64,000 bases of DNA, taken from NCBI GenBank assembly GCA_035041965.1, contig JAPYMA010000431.1, forward strand, positions 1-64,000, given 5' to 3'. Position 1 is the first letter of the stretch. Each line of letters starts with the position of its first letter. The notes beneath the pieces are model-generated. The model did no database searches and was not told the DNA's origin. It worked only from the letters and a program-made list of their open reading frames with translations. Positions 36,043 through 48,196 of this stretch are shown in pieces. The translations under genes were made by a program, and so were the position numbers. The DNA comes from Anisakis pegreffii (taxonomy: Eukaryota; Nematoda; Chromadorea; Rhabditida; Anisakidae).

Positions 36043-36689
36043 GCTCGCTGACTTGAAATAACTGGCTGATTAGATCTTAAGATTGCACCTCATCAATAGC
36101 TGTTTACACATAAGAGGTTATCGGAAGGAAATCCCTTCAGCAACAAAAGGTCACCTTTATCTGCGCAAAACGATTGCCCTTTTGCACAATAGTGTACAAA
36201 CTACAAAGTCTATCTCCGATCGGCGCCGATCAACAAAGTACGAATAAGCAAAGAGTTCATCTCTCGTTCATTGCAACTCAATACTGCATATTTTTCGGTT
36301 TTCAATTGCACAAAATGTTTTAAATGAAAATGTTAAAGTGACAGTGATGTTTTATGGAAGTGTGAAATTGCTTTTCGAAGTCGAGTCACTGATCCGGAAC
36401 AGGATTTCCTAATCGAGTCAAGGCTTGCTGGGCTCGATCAAGGCAAGAATCGCCGAACCGGGCCAGGATCACTGAGCTAGACCAAGATTTGAAGGGCTGG
36501 TGAACAGTTGTCTTGCTAAATTAGAGGTATTGATAAGTGGGTCGTGGGAAGGCAAGGCACAACGATTCTTGGTCCATTCGGCAGCTATTGGCCCGACCTG
36601 CTAGCCCAAGCTTGGCAATTTCACGCTCCGTTTTTTGTGCAGTATATTCAACCTACTCGACGAGTTTGCTCTGATCTTTTCAGACATTT
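36043..36689. other. Shared 5' region of the SDR gene and MRPL39
   Basis: Divergent genes flank this stretch. It contains a locally GC-richer, repetitive segment at about 36370-36500 with repeated GATC/CGAG/GGGC words that could be promoter or enhancer DNA. A frame at 36544-36780 on plus is out of phase with the MRPL39 exon and is not called. Confidence 0.4.
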
Positions 36690-36702
36690 GTACTTTTTTC
36701 AG
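36690..36702 (+). promoter_or_regulatory. Trans-splice-type acceptor of MRPL39
   Basis: GTACTTTTTTCAG ends 19 nt before the MRPL39 ATG at 36722, with no partner donor seen. Confidence 0.5.
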
Positions 36703-36721
36703 ATTATTTCTTTTTCCGAAT

Positions 36722-39291
36722 ATGTTATTGGAGAAATCAGCGACGTTATTGTGGTCGACGGCGTCTCCTACTTTACATAAATGCATTCTTACAGGTTAGT
36801 ATTATCCTATCTGATTCCAGCGAGATATTAATCGTGAACCGTGAGGAACAGTTTATAATTATTTATGACTGGAACAATTCAGCTAGTGCCTTTGAACATT
36901 CGGTGACACTTTAAGCTAAAGAGATTGGATAGAATAAGTTTCGGGACATAAAACTTTGTGATGTTGAGGACCCATGCAATGCTTTTGGCGCATGAATATG
37001 CGACATTCTGTCATGAAAATGAACATTTTTCAAACGCAACCTTTTTTCAGCATTTCGTTCAACATCTTCAACTGCTCGTAAAAGACGATTGGAAGCCTTC
37101 AATGCTGAACGTGAACAGCAGCAACAAAAATATGGCGTTTCAATTGAGAAAGTTAGTCCTTTTCGAGTCAACTATATTTCAGCCGAAAAAATTAGTTGTG
37201 AATATTCGTAAAATTAGCTGAAGTTTCAAGTATTTGAAGACTTGAGAGATTGAATTTCCCAAAGTTCATGAGATTTATTCAATCCGATGTTTAGCTACCA
37301 TTTACAGGTGATCGTATCAGTTCAGCAAGAGGATCAAACCGAACGGCATTTGCTAATGAATGACCACTTATCAACTTTTCACGATTGTGCAAAACGTTCG
37401 TTTCAGCATTTTATTTCCGTATTATTTTGACTCATCTTTCAATATTATTTCTTTAGATGTCAAATTTCCTTTTTGATGAAAACTTGTATCTTTTCGTAAA
37501 CAATTAAATGACTCTGATCGTATTTGAAGCATTCAACCGGGTGAAATGAAAGTGTGATTTCGCTTTCAGATATATCGCGTTTGAAAGTGGACAATACGGC
37601 TTTAGTTCATGTGACCAAAGAAAGTGATACAAGCGAGTACTTCGCATCACCGCATACAACTGTCGACGGGAAATCAAAAATCAAACTTCTGAGCTTTAAC
37701 ACGGCTGATTATGCTGATCATGTTAACACGGTAGCGAAATTTGAAATTCTTTCTTGATACTTAATAAGTGTATTTTCTTCAGATGCAAATTATTTAATCG
37801 TTAGTTTTTGAAGGAAATGAATTCATATTCATTCCAGGCATATTGGCGTTCATGTGCGTTTTTATTAGGCGCTTTAGCCGAGACGTCGTTACGAGCGGAT
37901 GTCTCCATTATTGGTGCTTTGCCCTGCGAAGGTTTGTTGCTGTGGTTTTAGGAAAGTGAATTTGATTGTTTATTTGAGATAGAGTCGGTGTATTGTTTGA
38001 GTTTCGTCTGATATTTGCCTTTTCCTCGTGTCAGATGAAACATACGTAAGGAAATGTTTGTGTCTGATGTTTTATCTTTGAAATTTCAGTGGAAAGTGGA
38101 CGATTCATATATGCTACTTGTATTGACGAATTACACGATTGGAAACCTTCACAGGTAATTTTTTTTCAGATAATCAGATGTTCATTCAGTTAGCTGCAAC
38201 ATTGTCTTCTTTCACGAATTATCAAGTTCTAGTTTTTATATGGCAATATTCGTAGGCACATAATCAGTAAGTATTTTGGTATTCTATTGTTATTCTACGA
38301 ATATGGGCTCTCTCATCGCTATTATACACTTGTCCATGAAGTAGGACTATTCTCGTGGTACTGCAGTAGCTGTTTCAATAGTACAACATTGAAATATTTT
38401 CATTTTAGTCCTTTGCTTGATTTCTATCCCACTTTCAATTATGTAATGTTTAGGCTGAACTTGACATATTGACACGTAAAGTATTTCGCGATTATATCTA
38501 CAAAGCGCTACCATTTGAACCGATTCGTGTGCCGAGGATGTTCGCCGCGGAATTATTCGCTGAAAATCAGTTAGTTTTAAGGTTTTTCAATAAGACATCA
38601 GTTCGAATCACTGTGTTTGTTGGGTTTACCATTCCAAGATGAGATATTTCTTCGCATCTAAATTTAGTAATTTAAGCTGTGAGATGATTTCAGAAGGAAG
38701 GCAGATTGTATATTGAATCACGAAGATGACGATGTGATACTTTGTAAAGTCGGCGAGCATGTTGATGTAGTTGAAGGACCAGTGATTTCTAACACGAGGC
38801 AAATTGGACGTTTTGCAGTCACTGGGGTAAGTTAACACATAAGTGTTTTTTGATTTTGATATAGATATATTGGCGAATGAGAGTTTCAGTTGAGTTGCTG
38901 TTGTTTCATTATTTGTTAAACAGTGCTCGTAATTATTTGCAGCAATTTTTGTTATGAATTTGGATAGGGTATGAATTCTCTTGAAACTTCTGTCGATTTG
39001 ATAATGTTTAGTTGATATCTGTTGGAAACAATGCAAGTGATCACATGCATTTAATGCCCATTGAATTTGTTTGAACTGAAAATTCGCGATAACTCCATTG
39101 ATGTGAAATCGGTGTTACAGGTAGATTACGTGAATGCACAGTATCATTTTCGTGGTGTTTCATTACCGTCGCCTGTTAAGTGTTCATCGTATTCATGGGA
39201 TTTGATTGTGAATGCAGCAACTGTCTCCTCGGCACCTCGGTTATTGCAGTCAGGCACTCAACCTTCTCAAAATGAACTTCGAGCCTCATGA
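36722..39291 (+). CDS. MRPL39: Mitochondrial large ribosomal subunit protein mL39
   Basis: Nine phase-consistent exons (36722-36794, 37051-37151, 37308-37395, 37570-37730, 37838-37931, 38090-38154, 38454-38569, 38694-38826, 39121-39291) encode 333 aa, near the human length. The N-terminus (MLLEKSATLLWSTASPTLHK) is an arginine-poor but Ser/Thr/Lys-containing presequence without acids after residue 4, consistent with mitochondrial import. Family landmarks are AYWRSCAFLLGALAE, FIYATCIDELHDWKPSQAEL, FRDYIYKALPFEPI, VGEHVDVVEGPVI and YHFRGVSLPSPVK near the C-terminus. mL39 has a threonyl-tRNA-synthetase-like fold without enzyme activity and sits on the large mitoribosomal subunit. The start was chosen because this ATG opens a presequence, joins in phase 1 and follows a trans-splice-type acceptor. 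Confidence 0.92.
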
Positions 39292-40347
39292 TCATGTGAT
39301 GATGTGTAATTTATGAGGGAATGATACATTCTTATGTGATGATATATGCCTAATAATGTGCTCTTCAATGGGAACAAGCACTCTTAAAAGAGAGGACAGT
39401 GATCATTTTGATTGGATTGAAATTGTCACTCGATTTGTTTTTAGACGATAGCCTTGTAAGAGCATCAAGAATGTGGATTTTCTTGTCAGCTTGTCCTGTG
39501 CATTGTTGTGTATGAGAGATAAACTTGGCTGTTGTATGTACGTATCAGAATATAATTTAGGATATAGTGTTACTATAGGATATTTTGATGGTTTAACGTT
39601 TATTGTTTCATGATTTGCATTGTTGCTATTGTTTCGAATTTGTAGAATTTTTATGCCGATACAAGAAATAAACTATTTTTGCGAGGAGATTTTCCGTGAG
39701 ACAACAGAAATAAATTCAGTGCTAATATTCGTTCCGAACTTTCGCTGTCATCGTGGAAAATGAAGGATAAAATTGAAAACGGAAAAGAGCTTCTGGAGAG
39801 TAAATAGCGTTAAAACTTTGAATGTGTTGATCTCATTTGATAGAACTGCTTTGTTCAGAATCGAAATGAAAGTGAGATTTTCAATTATGGAAAAGAGCTT
39901 CGTAATTTTTAACGGTCTCACATTCGTCAGTTACTAGAATTAAGTGGGTTAGTAGTTGTTCAGAACTGGCGACTTCATGAAAACCACCATCTGGATATTG
40001 ATATTCTCGGAGTGAAACGCAATGATTTCTAGCGATTTATGCTAGTCGTTCGCGATTGTTAAATTGTATTCAACTGATCTATATGAAGCATTCCATTTGC
40101 ATGCTGATAATTGAGCGATAGACTTGATCTCAACACCGGTTGCATATGCATTCTGTGAACGTTGTCTATGTGAAGTAATCACTTTATAGTGATGCATCAT
40201 ATTGGGTGGTTATTTGCTACAATTATTACTATTATTAAGGAAAGTGATTCAACGGCATGTCTCCTTTGAATGTTATCATGAAATATTTTTGTGCGTTTTT
40301 TGCATCCTAATTCTTGCTTATCGCCATTGGCTTGACAGTATTTGGGC
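39292..40347. other. Intergenic region downstream of MRPL39
   Basis: AT-rich, with AATAAA-like sites around 39668 and 39709. No gene signal was seen. Confidence 0.5.
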
Positions 40348-40357
40348 TAACTTTCAG
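40348..40357 (+). promoter_or_regulatory. Trans-splice-type acceptor of the cysteine-rich gene
   Basis: TAACTTTCAG ends 18 nt before the first ATG (40376) of the next gene. Confidence 0.45.
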
Positions 40358-40375
40358 GATTATTACGAATGTGAA

Positions 40376-43300
40376 ATGTTTGCAATGAGGAGACAATTGC
40401 TAATTTTCTTCCTTCTTAACTGCCATTCGTTAACATTAAAAACAAAGTTCAACCGATCAGGTAAGGGTATTTGCTGAAATTTCCCTTTCACATATCTCTT
40501 AAGAACAAATGTCATGTTTGGCCTGATCTCGTAAAGCAATCTCAGTTGTTCAATTCAAAGTCGATTCAATGTGAACAGTAATACTTTTCATCCAACATAA
40601 CAGTAATACTTTTCATTTTACAGTAAGTCATTCATTGCTTGATATATCGAATGTCTATTCGGCATGTAGGTATACTTCACTCATCGAATTCTATAGTACT
40701 ATCTCCAATCTGAATTATGTAATGAGAATTCAGTTCCAAAAATTACACCATCCACCATATCGCCTCTCGATCGCAACTCAATAATGCCGAAGGACAAAGC
40801 ACAAAATCAAAAGAATGCAACAAAAGACAGACAGATGATGGGTAGTGTGGGTGACCTTCTAACTGAAAACGAAAAATTGTTATCGGTTGCTGGAGCTGAA
40901 TTGCCGGATTGTTTTGAAGGTTTTGTGCGTTTTTTCTTTTAAAAATATTACGACTATGACAATAGGTTTTGTGATGAACACAGCTTCCAAATTCCAAATT
41001 TCTTGGTTATGTCATATCGAAAACATTTTTTTGGGACGTTAGTCAGTCCATAACATGCGATGTGCTACCGCTTTCTCGACATTGTTTTTCAATCAGCATT
41101 AGTTACAATGCTGAAAGCAATTTGCTCCGTGCCCATAACATCAGCTTTCTTGCGGGAATATTTCTGAGGGAAGAATGACTGCCATTTCGTTGATCGTTTC
41201 CAGTTGCATGTTTGCTTGCGATTGATGCAGAAAGTTTCATTTGTATTCAAGAGCTTAGCAATATTTCTTCTCATGAATCTACAAGTATAAGTGCACTCGA
41301 GTAAGTCATGATTGTCGAATCATACATTCTCTTCTACCTCCTCTATAGGTAATTCACTCAAATTGCAAATTCAATCAAAGATTCTAGAAATAACTGAAAT
41401 CGTTCATTAATTTAGGATGCAATAAATATTTTGCTAAAACAGTCGATGTGGCCATCAAGTCTGGTAATCATTACGAACGCTACCAAAATGTTTGCTTGTT
41501 AGTTCTTCATGTGCAATATCCGTGTTTACTTCGAAAGTCAATTGATTAACTCGAACATATTCGAAAAATAATGCAAAAGGTTCAAGAGAAGAAGCTGAGC
41601 GATACTCATAACTTTCAGTAGATTCAAAGAAGCACGAAAGTGTTTGGAGCAAATGAAACACTGTGGTAGCTATGAGTTATTCGATGTGCTGACAAGTGGA
41701 CTTAAATACATGTGCATCGATCAGAAAGGAGGTTTGTTACTGACAAATAATAATCACTTTTGTCTTGCGAAGAAATAATCCAAAGAGAAGCAGAATTTTT
41801 TGTTTTTCTGCCACTGTTTTCGTTTTCACCGGAAGACATTTTTCATTTTAATGTGTTGATTTGTGAAAGAGTTCATCATCAGATTTATAGCATTCAACGC
41901 AACAATGGAATGTGTCGATGTGAACACTTCAGAAATTCAAGATAGTAAGTAATTGTTACGTGTGAATGTTTGATGGTTCGTTCGAAATTCTGATAGATTT
42001 CCGGGAGAATTTTCAGATTATTTGTTTTCTTATTTCTGAAGCATTTGTGATTGGGAAATCTATTTTACTGCTTTTACATAAGTTATTGATCAGGTATTTA
42101 TGTAGTTATTGTTATATAGTAAAGTTCTAGTTTATAGTTTACATATTTATAGTATATAGTGTATATAGTTATATAGTTATTCATCAGGTATTTCTATAGT
42201 TACAGTTATGTAGCATAGTTAGTCATAGTTTCTAGTTTATATAGTTATATAGTTATAGTATATAGTTTATATAGTTATATAGTTATAGTATATAGTTTAT
42301 ATAGTTATATAGTTATTCACCAGGTGTTCATCAGATATTTACCCTTGTTTGGTTTTGCAGAATGTTCAAAAGATTGCAATGTTGAGGGCATCCTAGCAGG
42401 ATGGGGTGTATATGCGGGTTTAAGGCAAACCTCCCTCTTCACACCACAAGTTGGACCTAATCCGAGTAAAACGAACGTTCTGTTCTTTCGGAAAGTCACT
42501 TCAGAAGGATGCCAGTGAGTCTCCACACCTAAATTTTTAATGACTCAACAGAACGAATCAGAATCAAACATCGCATTTAGAGAACACAATTGAACTGAAT
42601 GAACTCGAGCACTTCCGAATACTAAATTGAGGAATTTTATGAGGCAATGTGATTACGAGAGAAATTATAAGTTGAGTTATTTCAAGAAATTGATATTTAG
42701 GGTATTACAATGCTTTTTATCATGCTTACGGACGAAATTCAACAGGCGATGCCTTGGTATGGCTGGCTCGTTGCTTTCGGTTCGTTCTTATTTCGGTCAC
42801 AATCACTACTTTTATTCCAATATTTGAAGTCTTAACGATGAGATTCAACTGACTTGGACTTCTTAGGGATATGGGAAGTACCACCTGAAAGGTATTTGGG
42901 TCCGGTATAGAAAGTTTATACCAGAAGAATATCAACCAATTAGACGGGTCGTGGATGCTCGTTAATCGCAGTATTGTTCCTGTTATAATTCTGATGTTTT
43001 TAGGAGGTCATATTCCGACCGCTTGCTTTGGGCCACAATATGATGGTATTAGGTCCAACAATGAACTTCATCCGGCTCATTCTACCGATGCAGTGCAATT
43101 TCATCATGACCCAAAGTGGTATTAGTAATTTCAGGTATTCACAAAATTTTCTTGCCATATTACAAAATGCCTTAGTATTGTAACTGAGTAAGTTTGAAAC
43201 TGGTACGATTATAAAGTTAATCGTCTTCCGATCTAGGAGGCTTGTGTTCTTTTCGGTTACATGATTGAATACTTGTATTTAAGGATCGACTCTAAGCTGG

Positions 43301-43873
43301 ATGCTCAACTGAAGACTGCCTATTCAAAACGACAAGAACTCAGTGAAGACGATCTTCGCAATATTGTTGTGGGTAAAGATTCTGCGAGTGCTGTGAGTAT
43401 TATTATCAAAATTTTTCACGAAAGCAACGAATGTTGATAAAGATTTCACAATATGAAGTTTCAGGCTAAAGTAGGCATCAGTTTTCAATTTTTACAACGT
43501 TGAAGTAAACAACTGAAATTTTTGCCAATCGCTGTTTAGTTTCAAAGTTGAAACTGACTATCAGACTTCACTCGATGGATCGTAGTCATTATAACAGAAC
43601 TTCAAAAACTCATCCGTCACATAAAAAACATATCTTTGTTAAAAGGTTGACGAATAAAGAAAGTATTATTCTCGTTTGGACTTGAAAATCTAACTGCTCT
43701 GATGTCGTTTGAATCAGAATTTGAACCGATTAGGTCAGTCTCTCTGGAAAGGGAACTTTCAGCCGAATAAAGCACCAGTGCCATGGTCAAAAGAAACGAA
43801 CAATGATGCAAGTCATTCACCGCTAGAGGATGACAGTCTCGACATCAAATATGATGCGTTTGATTTCCGGTAG
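40376..43873 (+). CDS. Nematode cysteine-rich secreted protein (CPG4/DUF19-like)
   Basis: Ten exons (40376-40460, 40734-40919, 41416-about 41458, 41619-41731, 41870-41944, 42361-42514, 42701-42779, 43004-43134, 43284-43392, 43718-43873) encode about 376 aa. A signal peptide (RRQLLIFFLLNCHS) starts the protein. A basic, Gln/Asn-rich segment (exon 2) is followed by a domain with regularly spaced cysteines: PDCFEGC, RKCLEQMKHC, TSGLKYMCIDQ, ATMECVD, DKCSKDC, EGCQVLQCFLSCL, RRCLGMAG, LPMQCNF. This pattern and the GLKYMC core resemble the CPG4 (chondroitin proteoglycan 4) and DUF19 domains that I know only from nematodes. The C-terminal 90 residues are polar with several acidic clusters. The exon 3-4 junction is the weak point: the only phase-fitting donor (AA|GTCTGG) is poor. 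Function is unknown; it may be an extracellular matrix, eggshell or secretory protein. Confidence 0.7.
42085..42330. repeat. AT-rich minisatellite in an intron
   Basis: Words such as ATAGTTATATAGTTATAG recur irregularly through about 245 bp of the intron between the exons ending at 41944 and starting at 42361. A CACCAGGT/CATCAGGT spacer recurs within it. It is likely length-polymorphic. Confidence 0.85.
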
Positions 43874-45830
43874 ATAATTCTCAAATGGTGAATGACAGTT
43901 CGCTACATGAAATCCTTTCTCCAAGCTGTGATATTCTGTAAAAAATATTGATGATTATATGTGATATTACGTGAATTTTCAAAAAATTCTCGCCAAAATC
44001 TTCAACGTTTTCATGAAACTTCGTTGTTCAGTTTTTTTTTTTGAAATCTTCTCATGTAATGAATGTTCTTATTGCAAATACTTGCGATATTGCTGTATTC
44101 CTGATACGTCTCTCTATGCTGTATTTTTTAATTTCTTGTAAAAATGATTCCATTTGCAATAATCTTTAAATTTGTTTGCATGCGAATGTTGATATATATG
44201 ATAAAATAATATTTCTAATGTGGTTGTTCACAGCTAGAACGTATTGTTGTTGAGCTATACGCGCTTGTACAGTTTCAGTGAGGGGCTGAAACCTGGATAT
44301 CAAATACGAGGAAAGAATCAATCTGCATTCAGAAATATGACCAATAAGTGCAATTCTCAATAACTTCTGAATTATTTTGCCTCTCCAAAGCATTTGTGGT
44401 ATCTGTGAAGGTTTTGTGCTGTGATCATTCATCATATGGTGAAGAGATTAATTGGGATTCACAGAATATTGAGTTGTTAGTTGGTTGATTGAGCGAGTTT
44501 GACGTTTAGTGGTTTTTCGGTTGCAATTCATCACAGAGAAGATATTTATTCTGAACTGAGTACGGACACGAATTTACGGGGACACAGTTGAGGTTGAGTA
44601 CAAGGGAACTTGGAATCAGATCCAGAGACGAGACTTCAGTTATAATTCAGCAACAATAACAAGCAAGATTTGAGATTGAGGTTCTGGACTATTGAGGGTG
44701 TGGCTTCATGTAAGAATGATAAGATTTTTTGAATGATTGAGGGCAGTTGAGATAAGGTCACAATAAGATGGGTTGATATAAGAATATCGGAAAACATCTG
44801 ACAATTACGAACAATTGTAATAATGCGCGACTGTGTGCGTATGTAAATGGGAGAGATAAGGATACAGATATATTCATATGGGAATAAAGTAGAATATAGA
44901 GATATACAGATGAGAGAACATTGGATACATACAAGATTAGCATTATCAATTGACATATCGTTAGCGTCCTCGTTATAACGGTTGACAGTATCAATATTTA
45001 CACGAATTAATCATCAAGGATACATTCAAGGATACTTTCATCAAGAATACTCTCCTTTCACGTCACTTCCGGACAAAAATTCTGAGTTTATATTCTTCGG
45101 CGACATTCCGGTGCTTCTGCTGTTTTTTTGAAATATTTTTTATGAATATTTACAAGAGTGACATTATCAATTATAATAGTAGTTGATATCATAAACAATA
45201 ATTAATATGAATATATATGAATAGTAATATCGTTAATAATTAACAACAATTAAAATTAGGATTGAGAGTAATTACGTAAAAAAGTTGCAACATATGATGC
45301 AAGAATTCTATGAAAAATTGAGCGTATCTGACATATTCACTCTCATAACAACAGGAATTTCGAGGATACACCATATTTTTGGGAAAACCGAGAAATTTAT
45401 TCTCATAAGCCGATATGGTGACAAATATTGACACTTCATTTATGGAACACTATTCATTTGGTCATTACCGTGTACTACCGCCGCCAAGGTTTTTATATTA
45501 CATCCGGTGTAACCTGATACTGGATAAATAATTCTACTTACTCAAATTCACATGAATCTTATCGGTAATTCGGAGAAACCCTCCTTAAACATCACTTGCT
45601 GACAAACATTCTGAGTTTATATTCTCCGGCGACACTTCAATGCCTCTGCTGTTCCACTCAAATAGTTGAGTTTCCCACTCAACGCTTCATTCCTGCTGAT
45701 AGAAACTTTTCGAAATTCCTGACTCTATATTTTCGCTATTTGGATCAGTTCTATTTTTCGATTAACAAATCGATGACTCAACTAAGAATCGGTGCACCGT
45801 TTGTCTGAAATCTGTTCGAATTATAGTCAA
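43874..45830. other. Intergenic region between the cysteine-rich gene and the receptor
   Basis: No supported gene. Minus-strand frames at 44166-44435 and 44636-44956 have no ortholog signal or splice support. A 72-bp imperfect direct repeat is listed separately. Confidence 0.4.
45052..45652 (+). repeat. Pair of 72-bp imperfect direct repeats
   Basis: 45052-45123 and 45581-45652 share TTCTGAGTTTATATTCT(T/C)C with GGCGACA and CTCTGCTG-type ends, at roughly 80 percent identity by eye. The spacing is 529 bp. They may be remnants of a dispersed element or of a larger duplication. Confidence 0.6.
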
Positions 45831-45934
45831 TAGTTGAATTGCTTTCTGTTGAAAATCGCTTGATACAACCAAAAGGATTTCGGCTGTTGCCATCTACTGT
45901 CACGTTTGATGCATTGACTCGAATCAGCAACGAA

Positions 45935-48196
45935 ATGAATGCTACTGAATACGATCATCAAATCAACTTCACCGCAATTCACATCGATAATTTGGTTGAT
46001 GACACCAATTTATCGTATCTGATAGCCTCAACATCTGCGATAATTCCACATAGTGCAACCGTAATGTCAAATGGTCTCATCGTAATGCATTACGTTTATA
46101 TTCTACAAGGCTCGATTCTGATGATTACGAATGCACTTCTTGCGATAACAATTCTCAAACATTATGTGCTCCGTCAACGTTACCTGATTCAACTCTTCCA
46201 GGTAACACATCGTCAAATTCAAATTTTAACACGAGTTTTTGCTGCCATATTGATCGCACACAACATTTCGATATGATATGAATATTATTATATAAAGCAA
46301 CACACATTGATCATCGCTTTTGTTGGCTAATCGAATTCGTATTTTAGATTTGCGTGGATGTTTCAAGCGGTTTTGCACTCACATCAGCGGGACTTGGACG
46401 CTTAGTAGTCACTTACATTCATCAAAATAGGCTGAGAAGTTCACGCTTCTGTATGTTTATGCCATGGAATATAATTGCCGTTTGGTGAGCTCCTAACTCA
46501 TTTCGAGGCCTCTAAATAACTCCTAGTAAGCGCTCAGTTGCATCTCCGGCATCTCAGTTGCAATTTTTACTGCACAACCATATGTATCTGAAGAGTTCAT
46601 GTCAAAACCCTTGCACTCAACTTATGCTATTTCAAAGTTATCATCTAAACAATCTCTGTCATGTCATTTAGCAATGCCTAATTACTAAACATTTTGATGA
46701 CCATTGAAGCCAATGAAACTTTATAGAAGCTTCTTTAAAATGATACAAAAATGACACCGTGCAGTGCATTATGTGCAAACGATTCTTAACATTACATAAA
46801 GCAGTAACAAATTCAAGGTGTTCAGGTCGGAGCCATTGACATCGTTGTGTTTGCTGATGGTGAGCACAGATCGGCTTCTAGCGCTCATTTTACCGTCACT
46901 TTACTTGAGAAGAAGTGTTCAATTTCAGCTGTTTCAGGTTCTCTTAGAATTCTTAAAACTAATTTGAAGTTCTCAAAACTGATTGCAAACTCCTACACAA
47001 AACACGCAGATTGTTTTTCTACATAGAGCAGAATTGAAATTCATCAGTAAAATCGTTTTGAGAAGTTTAGCATGATCAGCCATTAATAAAAGTCTTTCTA
47101 ATTTGTCAGCGCAGCAAATGCATTGTAATTATTCCAGCTTGGAGTATGTCTTATTATAGTGACCATTTTAACCTGTATCAGTTGGGTTTTGTCCTTTCAA
47201 CAAACCATCGATCGTTATTCTCCTCTGTGCTGGTTCGTTTCGCACTGATCGGATTCCCTTTTCAAATTATCATTTTAACGTAAAAATTATCTGATTACGT
47301 CCAAAATCACTGTAATACTAAACGTGAGTTTTGTTTAGATAGTGAATTTATGCTTTCAGTCAGATATATTCGACTTATTCCAGGACTTGCGATAGTACAA
47401 CACCGATGTTGACTTCACTTTCTCTGATTCTAAGCATAGTTACATCGGTGGCTAGTTTTGCGATTTATGCACTAATCTTTGTCATATCTCGACAGCGTTC
47501 AATTCGTTTCCGCAAAGCTCATGAGGTTCAAACACAATTTCAATCGTTTTGGTCCTTTCGTTTAATGTAGATCGATTTTGAGCTTCAATTGGCTCGATTT
47601 TCAATGCTACAATCGATCATTCTGGAAATCAGTTCACTTTAATGGCATTTTTCTCAGTGTCAAATTTTGATTTTTGGTACCGGAATGATTCATTGAAGAC
47701 GGCTTCTGGCATGAACTTCATCGCCGAAGATTGCAGTGTAAATACGATATTTCAAGAATCTTGATTATTACAGTTCAACTAGCCCAAAATAATATTTTAA
47801 AGGTAGATTCACTATAGAATCATTCGACGAAGGTGAGTCAGCTTTCAGAATTCACCTGCACCACCATCGTCATTTGAGCATCGACAACGGCAGCTGACCA
47901 CAACAATGAGTTTATCATGTATAGCTACACTGTTGCTTTACGTAATGCCAATATGCGTTAAGTTTTCTATAAGGGGATCACCGGATCAGCTGGATACGAG
48001 TATTGTGTCCATGTATGCGGCAGTAAGTTGCAATATCGCTCCATTGAGTAATATTGTCATCATCACGGTACGACACACCGATATCGCTGAATGCTTATCA
48101 CGTCTTTTACCCGTCTGTATGCGTGGTTGTATTCCATGCATTAGTAGACGCACCTCGATTATATTCCCAACCAGTATAATTGTATCGCCGTCTTGA
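45935..48196 (+). CDS. Seven-transmembrane G-protein-coupled receptor (rhodopsin-like)
   Basis: Eight phase-consistent exons (45935-46201, 46348-46484, 46826-46916, 47138-47232, 47384-47525, 47571-47631, 47658-47737, 47849-48196) encode 406 aa. The extracellular N-terminus has three N-glycosylation sequons (NAT, NFT, NLS). Helix 1 is YVYILQGSILMITNALLAIT; helix 3 ends in STDRLLALILP, a DRL variant of the DRY motif at residues 150-152. Helix 4 is LIIVTILTCISWVL, and helix 5 lies in LSLILSIVTSVASFAIYALI. A third cytoplasmic loop of about 85 residues leads to RQRQLTTTMSLSCIATLLLY (helix 6). Helix 7 has SNIVIITVR in place of NPxxY. Cysteines in the tail could be palmitoylated. Layout and motifs resemble nematode Srsx/Srx-type or peptide receptors; the ligand is unknown. 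The frame is open upstream to 45839 without an ATG, so the first in-frame ATG was used. Confidence 0.75.

Noticed and set aside
38626..39036. 136-codon minus-strand frame
   Set aside because: Overlaps MRPL39 exon 8 and its intron on the other strand; it has no family signal.
47807..47833. Possible micro-exon ending in a perfect GAAG|GTGAGT donor in the GPCR gene
   Set aside because: Its phase is incompatible with both neighbours; skipping it gives a continuous receptor.
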